Shown piece by piece: positions 41,670 through 53,341 of a stretch of DNA of 64,000 bases. The stretch spans positions 2,170,001 to 2,234,000 of the forward strand of contig NZ_CP033831.1 of the NCBI RefSeq assembly GCF_003812745.1, in the 5' to 3' direction. Made by a program: the position numbers and the translations under genes. Origin of the DNA: Serratia sp. FDAARGOS_506. GTDB lineage: Bacteria; Pseudomonadota; Gammaproteobacteria; Enterobacterales; Enterobacteriaceae. Position 1 is the stretch's first letter. Each line of letters opens with the position of its first letter. The notes beneath the pieces are model-generated. The model was not told where the DNA came from and searched no databases. It saw only the letters and a program-made list of their open reading frames with translations.

Positions 41670-42989
41670 ATGGCAGACTATCAGGGTAGAAAAGTCGTCA
41701 TCATCGGGTTGGGCCTCACCGGCCTGTCCTGTGTCGATTTCTTCATGGCGCGCGGCGTGACGCCGCGCGTGATGGATACCCGTATCGCGCCGCCAGGGTT
41801 GGACAAACTGCCGGAAAGCGTGGAGCGCCATCTGGGCGATCTGAATCAGGACTGGCTGCTGGCGGCAGATCTGATCGTCGCCAGCCCGGGCGTCGCGTTG
41901 GCGACCCCGGCATTGAGCGCCGCGGCGGAAGCCGGCGTGGAAATCGTCGGCGACGTCGAACTGTTCTGCCGTGAAGCGCAGGCGCCTATCGTGGCGATCA
42001 CCGGCTCCAACGGCAAGAGCACCGTCACCACCCTGGTGGGTGAGATGGCGAAAGCCGCCGGTTGGGCGGTGGGCGTGGGCGGCAATATTGGCCTGCCGGC
42101 GCTGAGCCTGCTGCGCCAGGAATGTCAGCTTTACGTGCTGGAGCTGTCCAGCTTCCAGCTGGAAACGACGTATAGCCTGCGGGCGGCGGCGGCGACCATC
42201 CTGAACGTGACCGAAGATCATATGGATCGCTATCCGTTCGGCCTGCAGCAGTATCGCGGCGCCAAGCTGCGCGTGTATGAAAACGCCGCAGTATGCGTGG
42301 TGAACGCGGACGATGCGCTGACCATGCCGGTGCGCGGTGCCGACGAGCGCTGCGTCAGCTTTGGTGCCGACGTGGGCGACTATCATTTGAACCGTCAGCA
42401 GGGGGAAACCTGGCTGCGGGTGCGCGGCGAGAAGGTGCTGAATACGCGCGAGATGAAGCTGACCGGCCGCCACAACTTCACCAACGCCCTGGCGGCGCTG
42501 GCATTGGCGGATGCGGTCAACATCCCGCGCGCGTCCAGCCTGAAGGCGCTGACCACCTTCACCGGCCTGGCACACCGCTTCCAGCTGGCCTGGGAGAATA
42601 ACGGCGTGCGTTGGATCAACGATTCCAAAGCCACCAACGTCGGCAGCACCGAAGCGGCGCTGAACGGCCTGCAGGTGGACGGCACGCTGCATCTGCTGCT
42701 GGGCGGCGACGGCAAGTCCGCCGATTTCTCGCCGCTGGCGCGCTATCTGCAGGGCGACAATGTGCGTCTGTATTGCTTTGGCCGCGACGGCGCCCAGTTG
42801 GCGCGGCTGCGGCCGGAAGTGGCGACGCTGACCGAAACCATGGAGCAGGCGATGCGCACCATCGCCGGCCGCGTACAGCCTGGCGATATGGTATTGCTGT
42901 CGCCGGCCTGCGCCAGCCTCGATCAGTTCCGTAATTTTGAAGTGCGCGGCGATGAGTTCGCCCGCCTGGCGCAGGAGCTTGGCGGATGA
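41670..42989 (+). CDS. murD: UDP-MurNAc-Ala:D-Glu ligase MurD
   Basis: Adds D-glutamate to UDP-MurNAc-L-Ala. It has 439 residues (E. coli 438). N-terminal Rossmann [10 protein letters not shown]-loop GSNGKST at 112-118, the ELSSFQLE motif, [10 protein letters not shown], and [22 protein letters not shown] in the C-terminal part. It starts 2 bases after mraY and overlaps ftsW by four bases. Codon use is like that of its neighbours. Confidence 0.97.
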   Translation: MADYQGRKVVIIGLGLTGLSCVDFFMARGVTPRVMDTRIAPPGLDKLPESVERHLGDLNQDWLLAADLIVASPGVALATPALSAAAEAGVEIVGDVELFCREAQAPIVAITGSNGKSTVTTLVGEMAKAAGWAVGVGGNIGLPALSLLRQECQLYVLELSSFQLETTYSLRAAAATILNVTEDHMDRYPFGLQQYRGAKLRVYENAAVCVVNADDALTMPVRGADERCVSFGADVGDYHLNRQQGETWLRVRGEKVLNTREMKLTGRHNFTNALAALALADAVNIPRASSLKALTTFTGLAHRFQLAWENNGVRWINDSKATNVGSTEAALNGLQVDGTLHLLLGGDGKSADFSPLARYLQGDNVRLYCFGRDGAQLARLRPEVATLTETMEQAMRTIAGRVQPGDMVLLSPACASLDQFRNFEVRGDEFARLAQELGG

Positions 42990-44188
42990 AACTACGCTTG
43001 CCGAACTTCGGGCTGACAGAACGGCTGAAAGACTGGGTGACCGGCGCGCGTGACAACGACGCGGTCAACATGGTGCTGTACGATCGCACCCTGCTGTGGC
43101 TGACCTTCGGGTTGGCGATCATCGGTTTCGTGATGGTGACCTCGGCGTCGATGCCGATCGGCCAACGCCTGGCGGACGATCCGTTCCTGTTCGCCAAACG
43201 TGACGCGCTGTACCTCGGCCTGGCGTTCGGCCTGTCGCTGGTGACGCTGCGCGTCCCGATGGAAGTTTGGCAGCGCTACAGCAACGTGATGCTGCTGATG
43301 TCGATCGTGATGCTGCTGATCGTGCTGGTGGTGGGGAGCTCGGTGAACGGGGCCTCGCGCTGGATCGCGATCGGCCCGCTGCGTATTCAGCCGGCGGAGC
43401 TGTCCAAGCTGTCGCTGTTCTGCTACCTGGCGAGCTATCTGGTGCGCAAGGTGGAAGAGGTGCGCAGCAACTTCTGGGGGTTCTGTAAGCCGATGGGCGT
43501 GATGGTGGTGCTGGCGGTACTGCTGCTGGCGCAGCCGGACCTCGGTACCGTGGTAGTGCTGTTCATCACCACGCTGGCGATGCTGTTCCTGGCCGGCGCG
43601 AAAATGTGGCAGTTCCTGGCGATCATCGGTTCTGGCGTGTTTGCCGTGGTGCTGCTGATCATCGCGGAACCGTACCGTATGCGCCGCGTGACTTCGTTCT
43701 GGAACCCGTGGGCCGACCCGTTCGGCAGCGGCTACCAGCTGACCCAGTCGCTGATGGCGTTCGGCCGCGGCGAGTTCTGGGGACAGGGGCTCGGCAACTC
43801 GGTGCAGAAACTGGAGTATTTGCCGGAGGCGCACACCGACTTCATCTTCTCCATTCTGGGTGAAGAACTGGGCTATATCGGTGTGGTTTTAGCCCTGTTA
43901 ATGGTATTCTTCGTCGCTTTTCGCGCGATGTCCATCGGGCGCCGCGCGCTGGAGATCGACCAACGCTTCTCCGGCTTCCTGGCCTGCGCGATTGGCGTTT
44001 GGTTCAGCTTCCAGGCGCTGGTTAACGTTGGCGCCGCCGCGGGCATGCTGCCGACCAAAGGTCTGACGCTGCCGCTGATCAGTTACGGTGGCTCGAGCTT
44101 GCTGATTATGTCGACGGCCATCGTGCTGTTGCTGCGAATTGATTATGAAACGCGCCTGACCAAGGCTCAGGCGTTTGTGAAGAGGTAA
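42986..44188 (+). CDS. ftsW: Septal peptidoglycan glycosyltransferase FtsW
   Basis: SEDS-family polymerase that makes septal glycan strands with FtsI. It has 400 residues (E. coli 414, the difference being at the N-terminus), with ten membrane segments. The catalytic aspartate context ([14 protein letters not shown]), the [16 protein letters not shown] motif and the [14 protein letters not shown] signature are intact. ATG start overlapping murD by four bases; it ends 3 bases before murG. Confidence 0.96.
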   Translation: MKLRLPNFGLTERLKDWVTGARDNDAVNMVLYDRTLLWLTFGLAIIGFVMVTSASMPIGQRLADDPFLFAKRDALYLGLAFGLSLVTLRVPMEVWQRYSNVMLLMSIVMLLIVLVVGSSVNGASRWIAIGPLRIQPAELSKLSLFCYLASYLVRKVEEVRSNFWGFCKPMGVMVVLAVLLLAQPDLGTVVVLFITTLAMLFLAGAKMWQFLAIIGSGVFAVVLLIIAEPYRMRRVTSFWNPWADPFGSGYQLTQSLMAFGRGEFWGQGLGNSVQKLEYLPEAHTDFIFSILGEELGYIGVVLALLMVFFVAFRAMSIGRRALEIDQRFSGFLACAIGVWFSFQALVNVGAAAGMLPTKGLTLPLISYGGSSLLIMSTAIVLLLRIDYETRLTKAQAFVKR

Positions 44189-44191
44189 GGG

Positions 44192-45256
44192 ATGAGCGGG
44201 AAACCTAAGCGTTTAATGGTGATGGCAGGTGGTACCGGCGGACACGTGTTCCCGGGGCTGGCGGTCGCGCATCATCTGATGGCGCAGGGCTGGCAGGTGC
44301 GCTGGCTCGGAACCGCAGACCGAATGGAAGCCGATCTGGTGCCGAAGCACGGGATCGAGATTGATTTTATCCGCATCTCCGGCCTGCGCGGCAAAGGCCT
44401 GAAGGCCCAGCTGACTGCGCCGCTGCGGATCTGGCAGGCAGTGCGCCAGGCGAAAGCCATCATGCGCAGCTATCAGCCGGATGTGGTGCTGGGGATGGGG
44501 GGTTACGTTTCCGGCCCCGGCGGCCTGGCGGCCTGGCAGTGCGGCATCCCGGTGGTGTTGCACGAGCAGAACGGCATCGCCGGTTTGACCAACCGCTGGC
44601 TGGCGCGCATCGCCGCCAAAGTGATGCAGGCTTTCCCCGGCGCGTTCCCGAACGCCGAGGTGGTGGGCAACCCGGTGCGTACCGACGTGTTGGCGCTGCC
44701 ATTGCCGGCGGAGCGTTTGCAAGGGCGCGAAGGCCCGATCCGCGTGCTGGTGATTGGCGGAAGTCAGGGCGCGCGCGTGCTGAATCAGACAGTTCCTGAA
44801 GTCGCGGCGCGTTTGGGCGATAGAATTACGCTCTGGCATCAGGTTGGCAAGGGCGCGCTGGAAACGGTGCTGCGCGACTACGAAAGGGTAGGGCAGACGC
44901 AGCACAAGGTGACCGAGTTCATCGACGACATGGCAGCCGCCTACGCCTGGGCCGACGTGGTGGTCTGCCGCTCCGGCGCGTTGACCGTCAGCGAAATCGC
45001 GGCGGCGGGGCTGCCGGCGATCTTCGTGCCGTTCATGCACAAGGACCGTCAGCAGTACTGGAATGCGCGTCCGCTGGAAGAAGCCGGCGCGGCGAAGATT
45101 ATCGAACAGCCGCAGTTCAACGCCGATGTGGTGGCCGAACTGCTGGCGAGCTGGGATCGCAAGACGCTGCTGGCCATGGCCGAGAAAGCGCGAGCGGTCG
45201 CCATTCCGGACGCCACCGAGCGCGTGGCGGCGGAACTGGTGCGGCTCGCCAAGTAA
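44192..45256 (+). CDS. murG: Lipid II synthase MurG
   Basis: Peripheral inner-membrane GT28 glycosyltransferase that adds GlcNAc from UDP-GlcNAc to lipid I. It has 354 residues (E. coli 355). The G loops [10 protein letters not shown] (about 14-23) and [11 protein letters not shown], the HEQN motif, a third loop [11 protein letters not shown], and C-terminal [22 protein letters not shown] with the donor-site glutamate are all present. ATG start 3 bases after ftsW. About 83 bases, without a clear terminator, separate it from murC. Confidence 0.97.
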   Translation: MSGKPKRLMVMAGGTGGHVFPGLAVAHHLMAQGWQVRWLGTADRMEADLVPKHGIEIDFIRISGLRGKGLKAQLTAPLRIWQAVRQAKAIMRSYQPDVVLGMGGYVSGPGGLAAWQCGIPVVLHEQNGIAGLTNRWLARIAAKVMQAFPGAFPNAEVVGNPVRTDVLALPLPAERLQGREGPIRVLVIGGSQGARVLNQTVPEVAARLGDRITLWHQVGKGALETVLRDYERVGQTQHKVTEFIDDMAAAYAWADVVVCRSGALTVSEIAAAGLPAIFVPFMHKDRQQYWNARPLEEAGAAKIIEQPQFNADVVAELLASWDRKTLLAMAEKARAVAIPDATERVAAELVRLAK

Positions 45257-45339
45257 CGAGTGCAGGGGTTCGGTGTGCCGAGCCTGAATAAAGCAATGTG
45301 ATGTAGGGCCGGGGTACCGGATCCGGATTAGAGAGAGTG

Positions 45340-46815
45340 ATGAATACACAACAACTGGCGAAACTACGTACTATCGTGCCCGAGATGCGTCGCGTCCGGC
45401 ACATTCACTTTGTCGGCATCGGTGGCGCCGGCATGGGTGGTATCGCCGAAGTGTTGGCAAACGAAGGGTATCAGATCAGCGGCTCCGACCTGGCGCCGAA
45501 TCCGGTCACCCAACAGCTGAGCGCGCTCGGGGCGACGATTTACTTCAATCACCGTCCGGAAAATGTGCTGGATGCGAGCGTAGTGGTGGTCTCTACCGCC
45601 ATCTCCGCCGACAACCCGGAGATCGTCGCCGCTCGTGAAGCGCGCATCCCGGTGATCCGCCGCGCAGAGATGCTGGCGGAGCTGATGCGTTTTCGCCACG
45701 GCATCGCTATCGCCGGCACGCACGGCAAAACCACCACCACGGCGATGGTTTCGAGCATTTACGCCGAAGCCCGCCTGGACCCGACCTTCGTCAACGGCGG
45801 GCTGGTGAAGGCGGCGGGCACCCACGCACGACTAGGGTCCAGCCGTTATCTGATTGCGGAAGCGGATGAGAGCGATGCGTCTTTCCTGCATCTGCAGCCG
45901 ATGGTGGCCGTGGTCACCAACATCGAAGCCGACCACATGGACACGTACCAGGGCGACTTCGAGAACTTGAAGCAGACGTTTATCAATTTCTTGCACAACC
46001 TGCCGTTCTACGGCCGCGCGGTGATGTGCATCGACGACCCGGTGGTGCGTGAGCTGTTGCCGCGCGTGGGTCGCCACATCACCACCTACGGCTTCAGTGA
46101 AGATGCCGATGTGCGGATCGAAGACTACCGGCAGATTGGGCCGCAGGGGCACTTTACCCTGAGCCGTCAGGACAAGCCGTTACTGACGGTGACGCTGAAC
46201 GCGCCGGGCCGCCACAATGCGTTGAACGCAGCGGCGGCGGTAGCGGTGGCGACCGAAGAAGGCATTGACGACGAGGATATCCTGCGCGCGTTGGCGGGCT
46301 TCCAGGGCACCGGGCGTCGCTTCGATTTCCTCGGGGAGTTCCCGCTGGAGCCGGTCAACGGCAAAGCGGGCAGCGCGATGCTGGTGGACGACTATGGCCA
46401 CCACCCGACCGAGGTGGACGCCACCCTGAAAGCGGCGCGCGCCGGTTGGCCGGACAAGCGCTTGGTGATGATCTTCCAACCGCACCGTTATACGCGTACG
46501 CGCGATCTGTACGACGATTTCGCCAACGTGCTGTCGCAGGTGGATGTGCTGCTGATGCTCGACGTGTATGCCGCCGGCGAAGCGCCGATCCCGGGTGCGG
46601 ACAGCCGTTCGCTGTGCCGTACCATCCGCAGCCGCGGCAAGTTGGATCCGATCCTGGTTTCCGATGCTGATACCGTGCCGGAAACCCTGGCACAGCTGCT
46701 GCAGGATGAAGACCTGGTGCTGGTGCAAGGCGCCGGCAACGTGGGCAAAATCGCCCGTAAACTGGCCGAGCTGAAGCTGCAGCCGCCGAAAAAAGAGGAG
46801 GAGCACCATGGCTGA
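45340..46815 (+). CDS. murC: UDP-MurNAc:L-Ala ligase MurC
   Basis: First amino-acid ligase of the UDP-MurNAc peptide pathway. It has 491 residues, same as E. coli. Rossmann part [15 protein letters not shown]-loop GTHGKTTT at 126-133, the [12 protein letters not shown] motif and [11 protein letters not shown] chose the ATG at 45340 ([16 protein letters not shown]), matching E. coli; a GTG directly before it would add one residue. GAGAGA precedes the start. It overlaps ddlB by 8 bases. Confidence 0.97.
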   Translation: MNTQQLAKLRTIVPEMRRVRHIHFVGIGGAGMGGIAEVLANEGYQISGSDLAPNPVTQQLSALGATIYFNHRPENVLDASVVVVSTAISADNPEIVAAREARIPVIRRAEMLAELMRFRHGIAIAGTHGKTTTTAMVSSIYAEARLDPTFVNGGLVKAAGTHARLGSSRYLIAEADESDASFLHLQPMVAVVTNIEADHMDTYQGDFENLKQTFINFLHNLPFYGRAVMCIDDPVVRELLPRVGRHITTYGFSEDADVRIEDYRQIGPQGHFTLSRQDKPLLTVTLNAPGRHNALNAAAAVAVATEEGIDDEDILRALAGFQGTGRRFDFLGEFPLEPVNGKAGSAMLVDDYGHHPTEVDATLKAARAGWPDKRLVMIFQPHRYTRTRDLYDDFANVLSQVDVLLMLDVYAAGEAPIPGADSRSLCRTIRSRGKLDPILVSDADTVPETLAQLLQDEDLVLVQGAGNVGKIARKLAELKLQPPKKEEEHHG

Positions 46816-47728
46816 TAAAGTTGCAGTTCTGCTGGGCGGCACCTCCGCCGAACGTGACGTTTCTCTGCAATCCGGCGCCGCGGTGCTGGCCGGGTTGCGC
46901 GAAGCCGGTATCGATGCGCACGGCGTCGATACACGCGATTTCCCGGTGACCCAGCTGAAAGAGCAGGGGTTCACCAAAGTATTTATCGCGCTGCACGGCC
47001 GCGGCGGCGAGGACGGCACCCTGCAGGGGGTGCTGGAGTTCCTCGAACTGCCTTATACCGGCAGCGGCGTGATGGCCTCGGCGCTGACCATGGACAAATG
47101 GCGCACCAAAATGGTGTGGCAGTCGATGGGCTTGCCGGTGGCGCCTTACGTGGCGTTGAATCGCCAGCTGTACCTCGGCGGCGAAAAAGCGGCGCTGCTG
47201 GCACGCGTGGCGGATCTCGGTCTGCCGCTGATCGTCAAGCCGAGCCGCGAGGGCTCCAGCGTCGGCATGAGCAAGGTCACCGAAAGCGCCGCGTTGGAAG
47301 CCGCATTGGAAGAGGCCTTCCGCCATGACGACGACGTATTGGTGGAGAAGTGGCTGAGCGGCCCGGAATACACCGTGGCGATGCTGGGCGACCAAGTGCT
47401 GCCGTCGATCCGCATCCAGCCGGCCGGCGTGTTTTACGACTACCAGGCCAAGTACATTTCGGACGACACGCAGTACTTCTGCCCGAGCGGTTTGAGCGCC
47501 GAGCAGGAAGCCGAGATGGCGGCGTTGGCGCTGCGCGCCTACCGCGGTCTGGACTGCAGCGGCTGGGGCCGCGTCGACGTGATGCAAGACAGCGATGGCA
47601 GCTTCTATCTGCTTGAGGTGAATACCTCTCCGGGCATGACCAGTCATAGCCTGGTGCCGATGGCGGCGCGCCAGTTTGGATTAAGCTTCTCGCAGTTGGT
47701 GGCGAGAATTTTGGAGTTGGCCGACTGA
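46808..47728 (+). CDS. ddlB: D-alanine--D-alanine ligase DdlB
   Basis: ATP-grasp enzyme that makes D-Ala-D-Ala for MurF. It has 306 residues, same as E. coli. Visible: [16 protein letters not shown] at the N-terminus (E15 and S-region), [12 protein letters not shown], the ATP-grasp [14 protein letters not shown], the Y-loop (tyrosine for D-Ala-D-Ala specificity) and the C-terminal [13 protein letters not shown] metal site. Its ATG and a GAGGAGGAG ribosome-binding site lie inside murC's end. One base separates its stop from ftsQ. Confidence 0.97.
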   Translation: MADKVAVLLGGTSAERDVSLQSGAAVLAGLREAGIDAHGVDTRDFPVTQLKEQGFTKVFIALHGRGGEDGTLQGVLEFLELPYTGSGVMASALTMDKWRTKMVWQSMGLPVAPYVALNRQLYLGGEKAALLARVADLGLPLIVKPSREGSSVGMSKVTESAALEAALEEAFRHDDDVLVEKWLSGPEYTVAMLGDQVLPSIRIQPAGVFYDYQAKYISDDTQYFCPSGLSAEQEAEMAALALRAYRGLDCSGWGRVDVMQDSDGSFYLLEVNTSPGMTSHSLVPMAARQFGLSFSQLVARILELAD

Positions 47729-47729
47729 T

Positions 47730-48581
47730 ATGTCGCAAGCTGCCCTGAATGCGCGCGATCGCGAGGTGGATAACGGCCCGCGCCGCAGCAATGGAACCCA
47801 GTTGGCGGGAATGATTTTCCTGCTGATGGTGTTGGGAACGGTCGTGTGGAGCGGTTGGGCGGTGCTTGGCTGGATGAAAGACGCCAGTCGCCTGCCGCTC
47901 TCAAGGCTGGTGGTGACCGGCGAACGCCACTACACCACCAACGATGATATTCGTCAGGCGATCCTGGCGCTGGGCGCGCCCGGCACCTTTATGACGCAGG
48001 ATGTGGACGTCATCCAGCAGCAGATCGAACGTCTGCCGTGGATCAAGCAGGCCAGCGTGCGCAAACAATGGCCGGATGAGCTGAAGATCCATCTGGTGGA
48101 GTACGTCCCGGTGGCGCGCTGGAACGATTTGCACATGGTGGATGCCGAAGGCAAAGCGTTCAGCGTGCCGGCGGAGCGGGCGGGCAAACAGAAGCTACCG
48201 CTGCTCTACGGGCCGGAAGGGAGCGAGCAGGATGTGCTGGAAGGCTATCGGGCGATGAGCGCCACGTTGGCGGCCAGCAAATATACGCTGAAAATGGCGG
48301 CGATGACCGCGCGCCATTCCTGGCAGCTGGCGCTGGACAACGATGTCCGGCTTGAGCTGGGGCGCGATGACCGCAATGGGCGTTTGCAGCGGTTTATCGA
48401 GCTTTACCCGGTATTGCAGCAGCAGGGCCAGGCGGAGAGCAAGCGTGTCAGCTACGTCGATCTGCGCTACGAGTCCGGCGCTTCGGTAGGGTGGGCTCCG
48501 GTGTTGGTCGATCCGCAGGCGCTTGGCGGTCAGCAAAACAGTAATCAGCAACAGAATCAGGCACAGGCAAAACAACAATGA
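47730..48581 (+). CDS. ftsQ: Cell division protein FtsQ
   Basis: Bitopic divisome protein that recruits FtsB and FtsL. It has 283 residues (E. coli 276). A short cytoplasmic N-terminus, one membrane segment (about 27-48), a POTRA domain beginning at [22 protein letters not shown], a beta domain, and a low-complexity Gln/Asn-rich C-terminal tail ([18 protein letters not shown]). The tail accounts for the extra length. It starts one base after ddlB and overlaps ftsA by four bases. Confidence 0.96.
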   Translation: MSQAALNARDREVDNGPRRSNGTQLAGMIFLLMVLGTVVWSGWAVLGWMKDASRLPLSRLVVTGERHYTTNDDIRQAILALGAPGTFMTQDVDVIQQQIERLPWIKQASVRKQWPDELKIHLVEYVPVARWNDLHMVDAEGKAFSVPAERAGKQKLPLLYGPEGSEQDVLEGYRAMSATLAASKYTLKMAAMTARHSWQLALDNDVRLELGRDDRNGRLQRFIELYPVLQQQGQAESKRVSYVDLRYESGASVGWAPVLVDPQALGGQQNSNQQQNQAQAKQQ

Positions 48582-49834
48582 TCAAGTCGACGGACAGAAA
48601 ACTGGTAGTTGGACTGGAGATCGGTACTGCAAAAGTCTCCGCGTTGGTAGGGGAAGTTCTGCCCGATGGCATGGTCAACATTATCGGGGTGGGCAGCTGC
48701 CCGTCTCGCGGCATGGATAAGGGTGGCGTAAACGACCTGGAGTCGGTGGTGAAGTGCGTACAGCGTGCCATCGATCAGGCCGAGTTGATGGCGGACTGCC
48801 AGATCTCCTCGGTATACCTGGCGCTGTCGGGTAAACACATCAGCTGTCAGAACGAAATCGGCATGGTGCCGATCTCTGAAGAGGAAGTGACGCAGGACGA
48901 CGTGGAGAACGTGGTGCACACCGCCAAATCAGTGCGCGTGCGCGACGAACACCGCATCCTGCACGTGATTCCTCAGGAATACGCCATCGATTATCAGGAA
49001 GGCATCAAAAACCCGGTTGGGCTGTCCGGCGTGCGTATGCAGGCCAAGGTGCATCTGATTACCTGTCATAACGATATGGCGAAGAACATCGTCAAGGCTG
49101 TGGAACGTTGCGGCCTGAAAGTTGACCAACTTATTTTCGCCGGTCTGGCCGCGAGCTATGCGGTTCTGACCGAAGATGAACGCGAACTCGGCGTTTGCGT
49201 GGTGGATATCGGCGGCGGCACCATGGATATGGCGGTGTACACCGGCGGTGCGCTGCGCCACACCAAAGTGATCCCTTACGCCGGGAACGTGGTCACCAGC
49301 GATATCGCCTACGCCTTCGGCACACCGCCGACTGACGCGGAAGCGATTAAAGTTCGACACGGCTGTGCGCTTGGGTCGATTGTTAGCAAGGATGAGAATG
49401 TAGAGGTGCCTAGCGTCGGGGGACGTCCTCCGCGCAGTCTGCAAAGACAGACGCTGGCTGAAGTCATTGAGCCACGCTACACCGAACTGTTGAATCTGGT
49501 TAACGATGAAATTTTGCAATTGCAGGAGCAACTGCGTCAGCAAGGGGTGAAGCATCATCTGGCAGCCGGTATCGTGCTGACCGGTGGCGCCGCCCAGATT
49601 GATGGCCTGGCAGCCTGTGCGCAACGGGTGTTCCACACCCAGGTACGCATCGGCCAACCCTTGAACATCACGGGTCTGACGGATTATGCGCAGGAGCCTT
49701 ACTACTCGACAGCGGTAGGTCTGCTGCACTATGGAAAAGAGTCTCACCTGAGCGGTGAGACGGAAGTAGAAAAACGCGCCTCGGTGGGCAATTGGTTTAA
49801 ACGTATCAATAGCTGGCTGAGAAAAGAGTTTTAA
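48578..49834 (+). CDS. ftsA: Cell division protein FtsA
   Basis: Actin-like protein that tethers FtsZ to the membrane and signals to the divisome. It has 418 residues (E. coli 420). Phosphate-binding loops [16 protein letters not shown] (about 10-25) and [17 protein letters not shown] (about 208-224), the 1C subdomain, [11 protein letters not shown], and the C-terminal amphipathic membrane-targeting helix ([13 protein letters not shown]). Codons for residues about 256-300 are unusually rich in rare codons (CGA, CTT, GGG, GTA, CCT, GGA, AGA); in E. coli, promoters of ftsZ lie within ftsA. 74 bases separate it from ftsZ. Confidence 0.97.
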   Translation: MIKSTDRKLVVGLEIGTAKVSALVGEVLPDGMVNIIGVGSCPSRGMDKGGVNDLESVVKCVQRAIDQAELMADCQISSVYLALSGKHISCQNEIGMVPISEEEVTQDDVENVVHTAKSVRVRDEHRILHVIPQEYAIDYQEGIKNPVGLSGVRMQAKVHLITCHNDMAKNIVKAVERCGLKVDQLIFAGLAASYAVLTEDERELGVCVVDIGGGTMDMAVYTGGALRHTKVIPYAGNVVTSDIAYAFGTPPTDAEAIKVRHGCALGSIVSKDENVEVPSVGGRPPRSLQRQTLAEVIEPRYTELLNLVNDEILQLQEQLRQQGVKHHLAAGIVLTGGAAQIDGLAACAQRVFHTQVRIGQPLNITGLTDYAQEPYYSTAVGLLHYGKESHLSGETEVEKRASVGNWFKRINSWLRKEF

Positions 49835-49908
49835 TGTTTCAACAAAGAGATCATGCTGAGTAATCTTTTTATGATCTCGCAGCGACAGGCACAAAACGGA
49901 GAGAAACT

Positions 49909-51063
49909 ATGTTTGAACCAATGGAACTAACCAATGACGCGGTGATTAAAGTCATCGGCGTCGGCGGCGGCGGTGGCAATGCCGTTGAACACATGGTGCG
50001 CGAGCGCATCGAAGGTGTTGAATTCTTCGCTGTGAACACGGACGCCCAGGCGCTCCGCAAAACGGCGGTTGGCCAAACCATCCAGATTGGTAGTGGTATT
50101 ACCAAAGGTCTGGGTGCGGGCGCGAACCCGGAAGTGGGTCGCAATTCAGCGGAAGAAGACCGCGAAGCCCTGCGCGCAGCGCTGGACGGCGCAGACATGG
50201 TCTTCATCGCGGCCGGCATGGGTGGCGGTACCGGTACCGGTGCGGCGCCAGTGGTGGCTGAAGTGGCTAAAGATTTGGGTATTCTGACCGTGGCCGTGGT
50301 GACCAAGCCTTTCAACTTCGAAGGCAAGAAACGCATGGCATTCGCGGAGCAGGGTATCGCTGAGCTGTCCAAACACGTGGACTCGCTGATCACCATCCCG
50401 AACGACAAATTGCTGAAAGTTCTGGGGCGCGGCATCTCTCTGCTGGACGCGTTCGGTGCGGCCAACGACGTGCTGAAAGGCGCGGTGCAGGGTATCGCCG
50501 AGCTGATCACCCGTCCGGGCCTGATGAACGTCGACTTCGCCGACGTGCGCACCGTGATGTCCGAAATGGGCTACGCGATGATGGGTTCCGGCGTGGCTTG
50601 CGGTGAAGACCGTGCCGAAGAAGCGGCCGAAATGGCGATCTCCAGCCCACTGCTGGAAGACATCGACCTGTCCGGCGCGCGCGGCGTGCTGGTCAACATC
50701 ACCGCCGGCTTCGACCTGCGTCTGGATGAGTTCGAAACCGTGGGTAACACCATCCGCGCGTTCGCGTCTGACAACGCTACCGTGGTTATCGGTACCTCGC
50801 TGGATCCGGAAATGAACGACGAACTGCGCGTAACCGTGGTTGCAACCGGTATCGGTATGGACAAGCGTCCTGAAATCACCCTGGTGACCAATAAGCAGGC
50901 CAGCCAGCCGGTGATGGATCACCGTTATCAGCAGCACGGCATGTCGCCTCTGCCGCAGGAAGTGAAACCTGCCGCCAAGGTGGTCAACGACCAAGCTGCG
51001 CAGCCGAATAAAGAGCCCGACTATCTTGATATTCCAGCCTTCCTGCGTAAACAGGCAGACTAA
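49909..51063 (+). CDS. ftsZ: Tubulin-like cell division GTPase FtsZ
   Basis: GTPase that forms the Z-ring scaffold at midcell. It has 384 residues (E. coli 383). The tubulin signature GGGTGTG is at 105-111; the T7 synergy loop ([11 protein letters not shown]) is near residue 207. The acidic, Pro-rich linker is short and the conserved C-terminal peptide [14 protein letters not shown], which binds FtsA, ZipA and others, is intact. The ATG start has GGAGAG eight bases upstream. It is followed by 103 bases before lpxC. Confidence 0.98.
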   Translation: MFEPMELTNDAVIKVIGVGGGGGNAVEHMVRERIEGVEFFAVNTDAQALRKTAVGQTIQIGSGITKGLGAGANPEVGRNSAEEDREALRAALDGADMVFIAAGMGGGTGTGAAPVVAEVAKDLGILTVAVVTKPFNFEGKKRMAFAEQGIAELSKHVDSLITIPNDKLLKVLGRGISLLDAFGAANDVLKGAVQGIAELITRPGLMNVDFADVRTVMSEMGYAMMGSGVACGEDRAEEAAEMAISSPLLEDIDLSGARGVLVNITAGFDLRLDEFETVGNTIRAFASDNATVVIGTSLDPEMNDELRVTVVATGIGMDKRPEITLVTNKQASQPVMDHRYQQHGMSPLPQEVKPAAKVVNDQAAQPNKEPDYLDIPAFLRKQAD

Positions 51064-51103
51064 GAATATCCTGAGAATTTGGAATCTCCGCTCTTTGTGC
51101 TAA

Positions 51104-52084
<981 letters not shown>

Positions 52085-52130
52085 GGTCTGAATTCCTCGC
52101 CTGCTGCGAATAACGGCAGGCGCATCCTGC

Positions 52131-52150
52131 GAGCCTGAGAATTCAGGCTC
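52131..52150. terminator. Hairpin between convergent lpxC and dciA-like gene
   Basis: Perfect 8-bp inverted repeat GAGCCTGA / TCAGGCTC with a 4-base loop, 46 bases after the lpxC stop. No T-tract follows, so it is a possible Rho-type or bidirectional terminator, not a classical one. Confidence 0.45.
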
Positions 52151-52186
52151 GTGATGCCGTCTAATGTTGTGCAGTTGTGTCGCTGA

Positions 52187-52702
52187 TTACTTATCACGAC
52201 TGGTTGTGTTGGTACCCTCTCCGGCCAATGCAGCCAGTCGTTCCAATATCTTGCGCAGTTTCTCTGGGCTACGGCTCGCCAATCCTCTCAGCTCTTCCGC
52301 ACTTTCCAGACTCAAATGACGCATCGGCACGGGTTTTTCCGGCGCTTTCTCTGCGTTTTGCACCTGGTGGCTGCCTTTCGCCATTAAGGCCGGATTAATC
52401 CTGATGTCGATCGACGACAATGATGGTAGAATTTGCGCTCGTAGTGCAGACAGCAAAGCGGGTTGTTCGTAGCGCAAGCGCATCATCCAACTGGCATTTG
52501 CCGTTTCGAGCACTAAAATACCCTGTCGGAAATTCGCGACGCGGCACCAGGGATGCAGGGGAGCGGGCAACAGACCCTTCACTGCACGGTTAAGCTTGAG
52601 CAGCGCCACCGCGCGTTGCTGGACGTTATGCAGCGGCCCTTTGCTGCCGGCAGACGCGTCGTCGAACAGGACATCTAATAATTGTGGACGGCTATCGCGC
52701 AT
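52187..52702 (-). CDS. DciA-like DUF721 protein
   Basis: Member of the DUF721/DciA family; in many bacteria DciA loads the replicative helicase DnaB, a job done by DnaC in E. coli. The product is 171 residues from the ATG at 52702 (MRDSRPQLLDVLFDD). The N-terminal part (about 1-110) has the KH-like DUF721 pattern: LLKLNRAVKGLLP, HPWCRVANFRQGILVLETANASWMMRLR and LLSALRAQILPSL, with IDIRINPAL. The C-terminal third is polar, with a predicted charged helix (LRKILERLAALA). A longer in-frame start would overlap secM. It lies between lpxC and secM on the opposite strand, divergent from secM by 26 bases. The function is inferred from the family. Confidence 0.8.
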   Translation of the reverse strand: MRDSRPQLLDVLFDDASAGSKGPLHNVQQRAVALLKLNRAVKGLLPAPLHPWCRVANFRQGILVLETANASWMMRLRYEQPALLSALRAQILPSLSSIDIRINPALMAKGSHQVQNAEKAPEKPVPMRHLSLESAEELRGLASRSPEKLRKILERLAALAGEGTNTTSRDK

Positions 52703-52728
52703 AATGGGCTCCGGCGGATTATAAACTC

Positions 52729-53259
52729 GTGATCGGTATTCTAAATCGTTGGCGACAATTTGGCAGACGTTATTTCTGGCCCCATCTCCTGTTAGGGATG
52801 GTTGCGGCCACGCTTGGCGCGTCTTCCAATTTGTCTGGCGCCCCCGATCAGGCCGCACTGCCGAATACGTCATCCAGCCTTAACCGGCAAAATTCGGCCA
52901 ACGGCACCTTCAACAGCCTGGCCCTGCTGCAGGACGCGCATCGCCGTCCTACCTTCAGCGTAGATTATTGGCAGCAACATGCGCTGCGCACCGTCATTCG
53001 TCACCTCTCTTTCGCGCTGGCGCCGCAGGCGGTTTATGCGCGGGTGCAGGAGAGCGAAGCCGAAGCGGAACCGCCTTTGCAGGTAGCGCAACTGGCGCTG
53101 CTTTCTACCCTCAACGCGCTGCTGACGCACGAGCCGAAGCCGCCGACCATCATTCGCCATACCCACCTTGAGGTGCTGCCAACGCTGGCACGGCATCAGA
53201 CCGGCCTGTGGGTGGCGCAGGTACAAGGCATTCGCGCCGGGCCTGCCGCGCTCGTCTGA
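52729..53259 (+). CDS. secM: Secretion monitor SecM (arrest peptide)
   Basis: Secreted regulator whose nascent chain stalls the ribosome when export is low, exposing the secA ribosome-binding site. 176 residues; E. coli SecM has 170. The start is GTG at 52729 and the N-terminus ([29 protein letters not shown]) matches the E. coli signal region. The middle [21 protein letters not shown] is conserved. The arrest motif is [17 protein letters not shown], against F-STPV-W-I-SQAQ-GIRAGP in E. coli: the first key residue (F150) is His and I156 is Val, while W155, R163, G165 and P166 are kept. It lies 82 bases before secA. Confidence 0.93.
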   Translation: MIGILNRWRQFGRRYFWPHLLLGMVAATLGASSNLSGAPDQAALPNTSSSLNRQNSANGTFNSLALLQDAHRRPTFSVDYWQQHALRTVIRHLSFALAPQAVYARVQESEAEAEPPLQVAQLALLSTLNALLTHEPKPPTIIRHTHLEVLPTLARHQTGLWVAQVQGIRAGPAALV

Positions 53260-53341
53260 CTCCGCCCTCAGGGCACAAAAACCATAAATAATAGCAAGTT
53301 GACTGCCGTATTCGGCCGTCATGACAGAGATATCAAACATC

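Noticed and set aside
52703-52873. Longer N-terminus for the DciA-like protein
   Set aside because: It would run through the secM start region, and the extra 57 residues do not resemble DUF721; the ATG at 52702 fits better.
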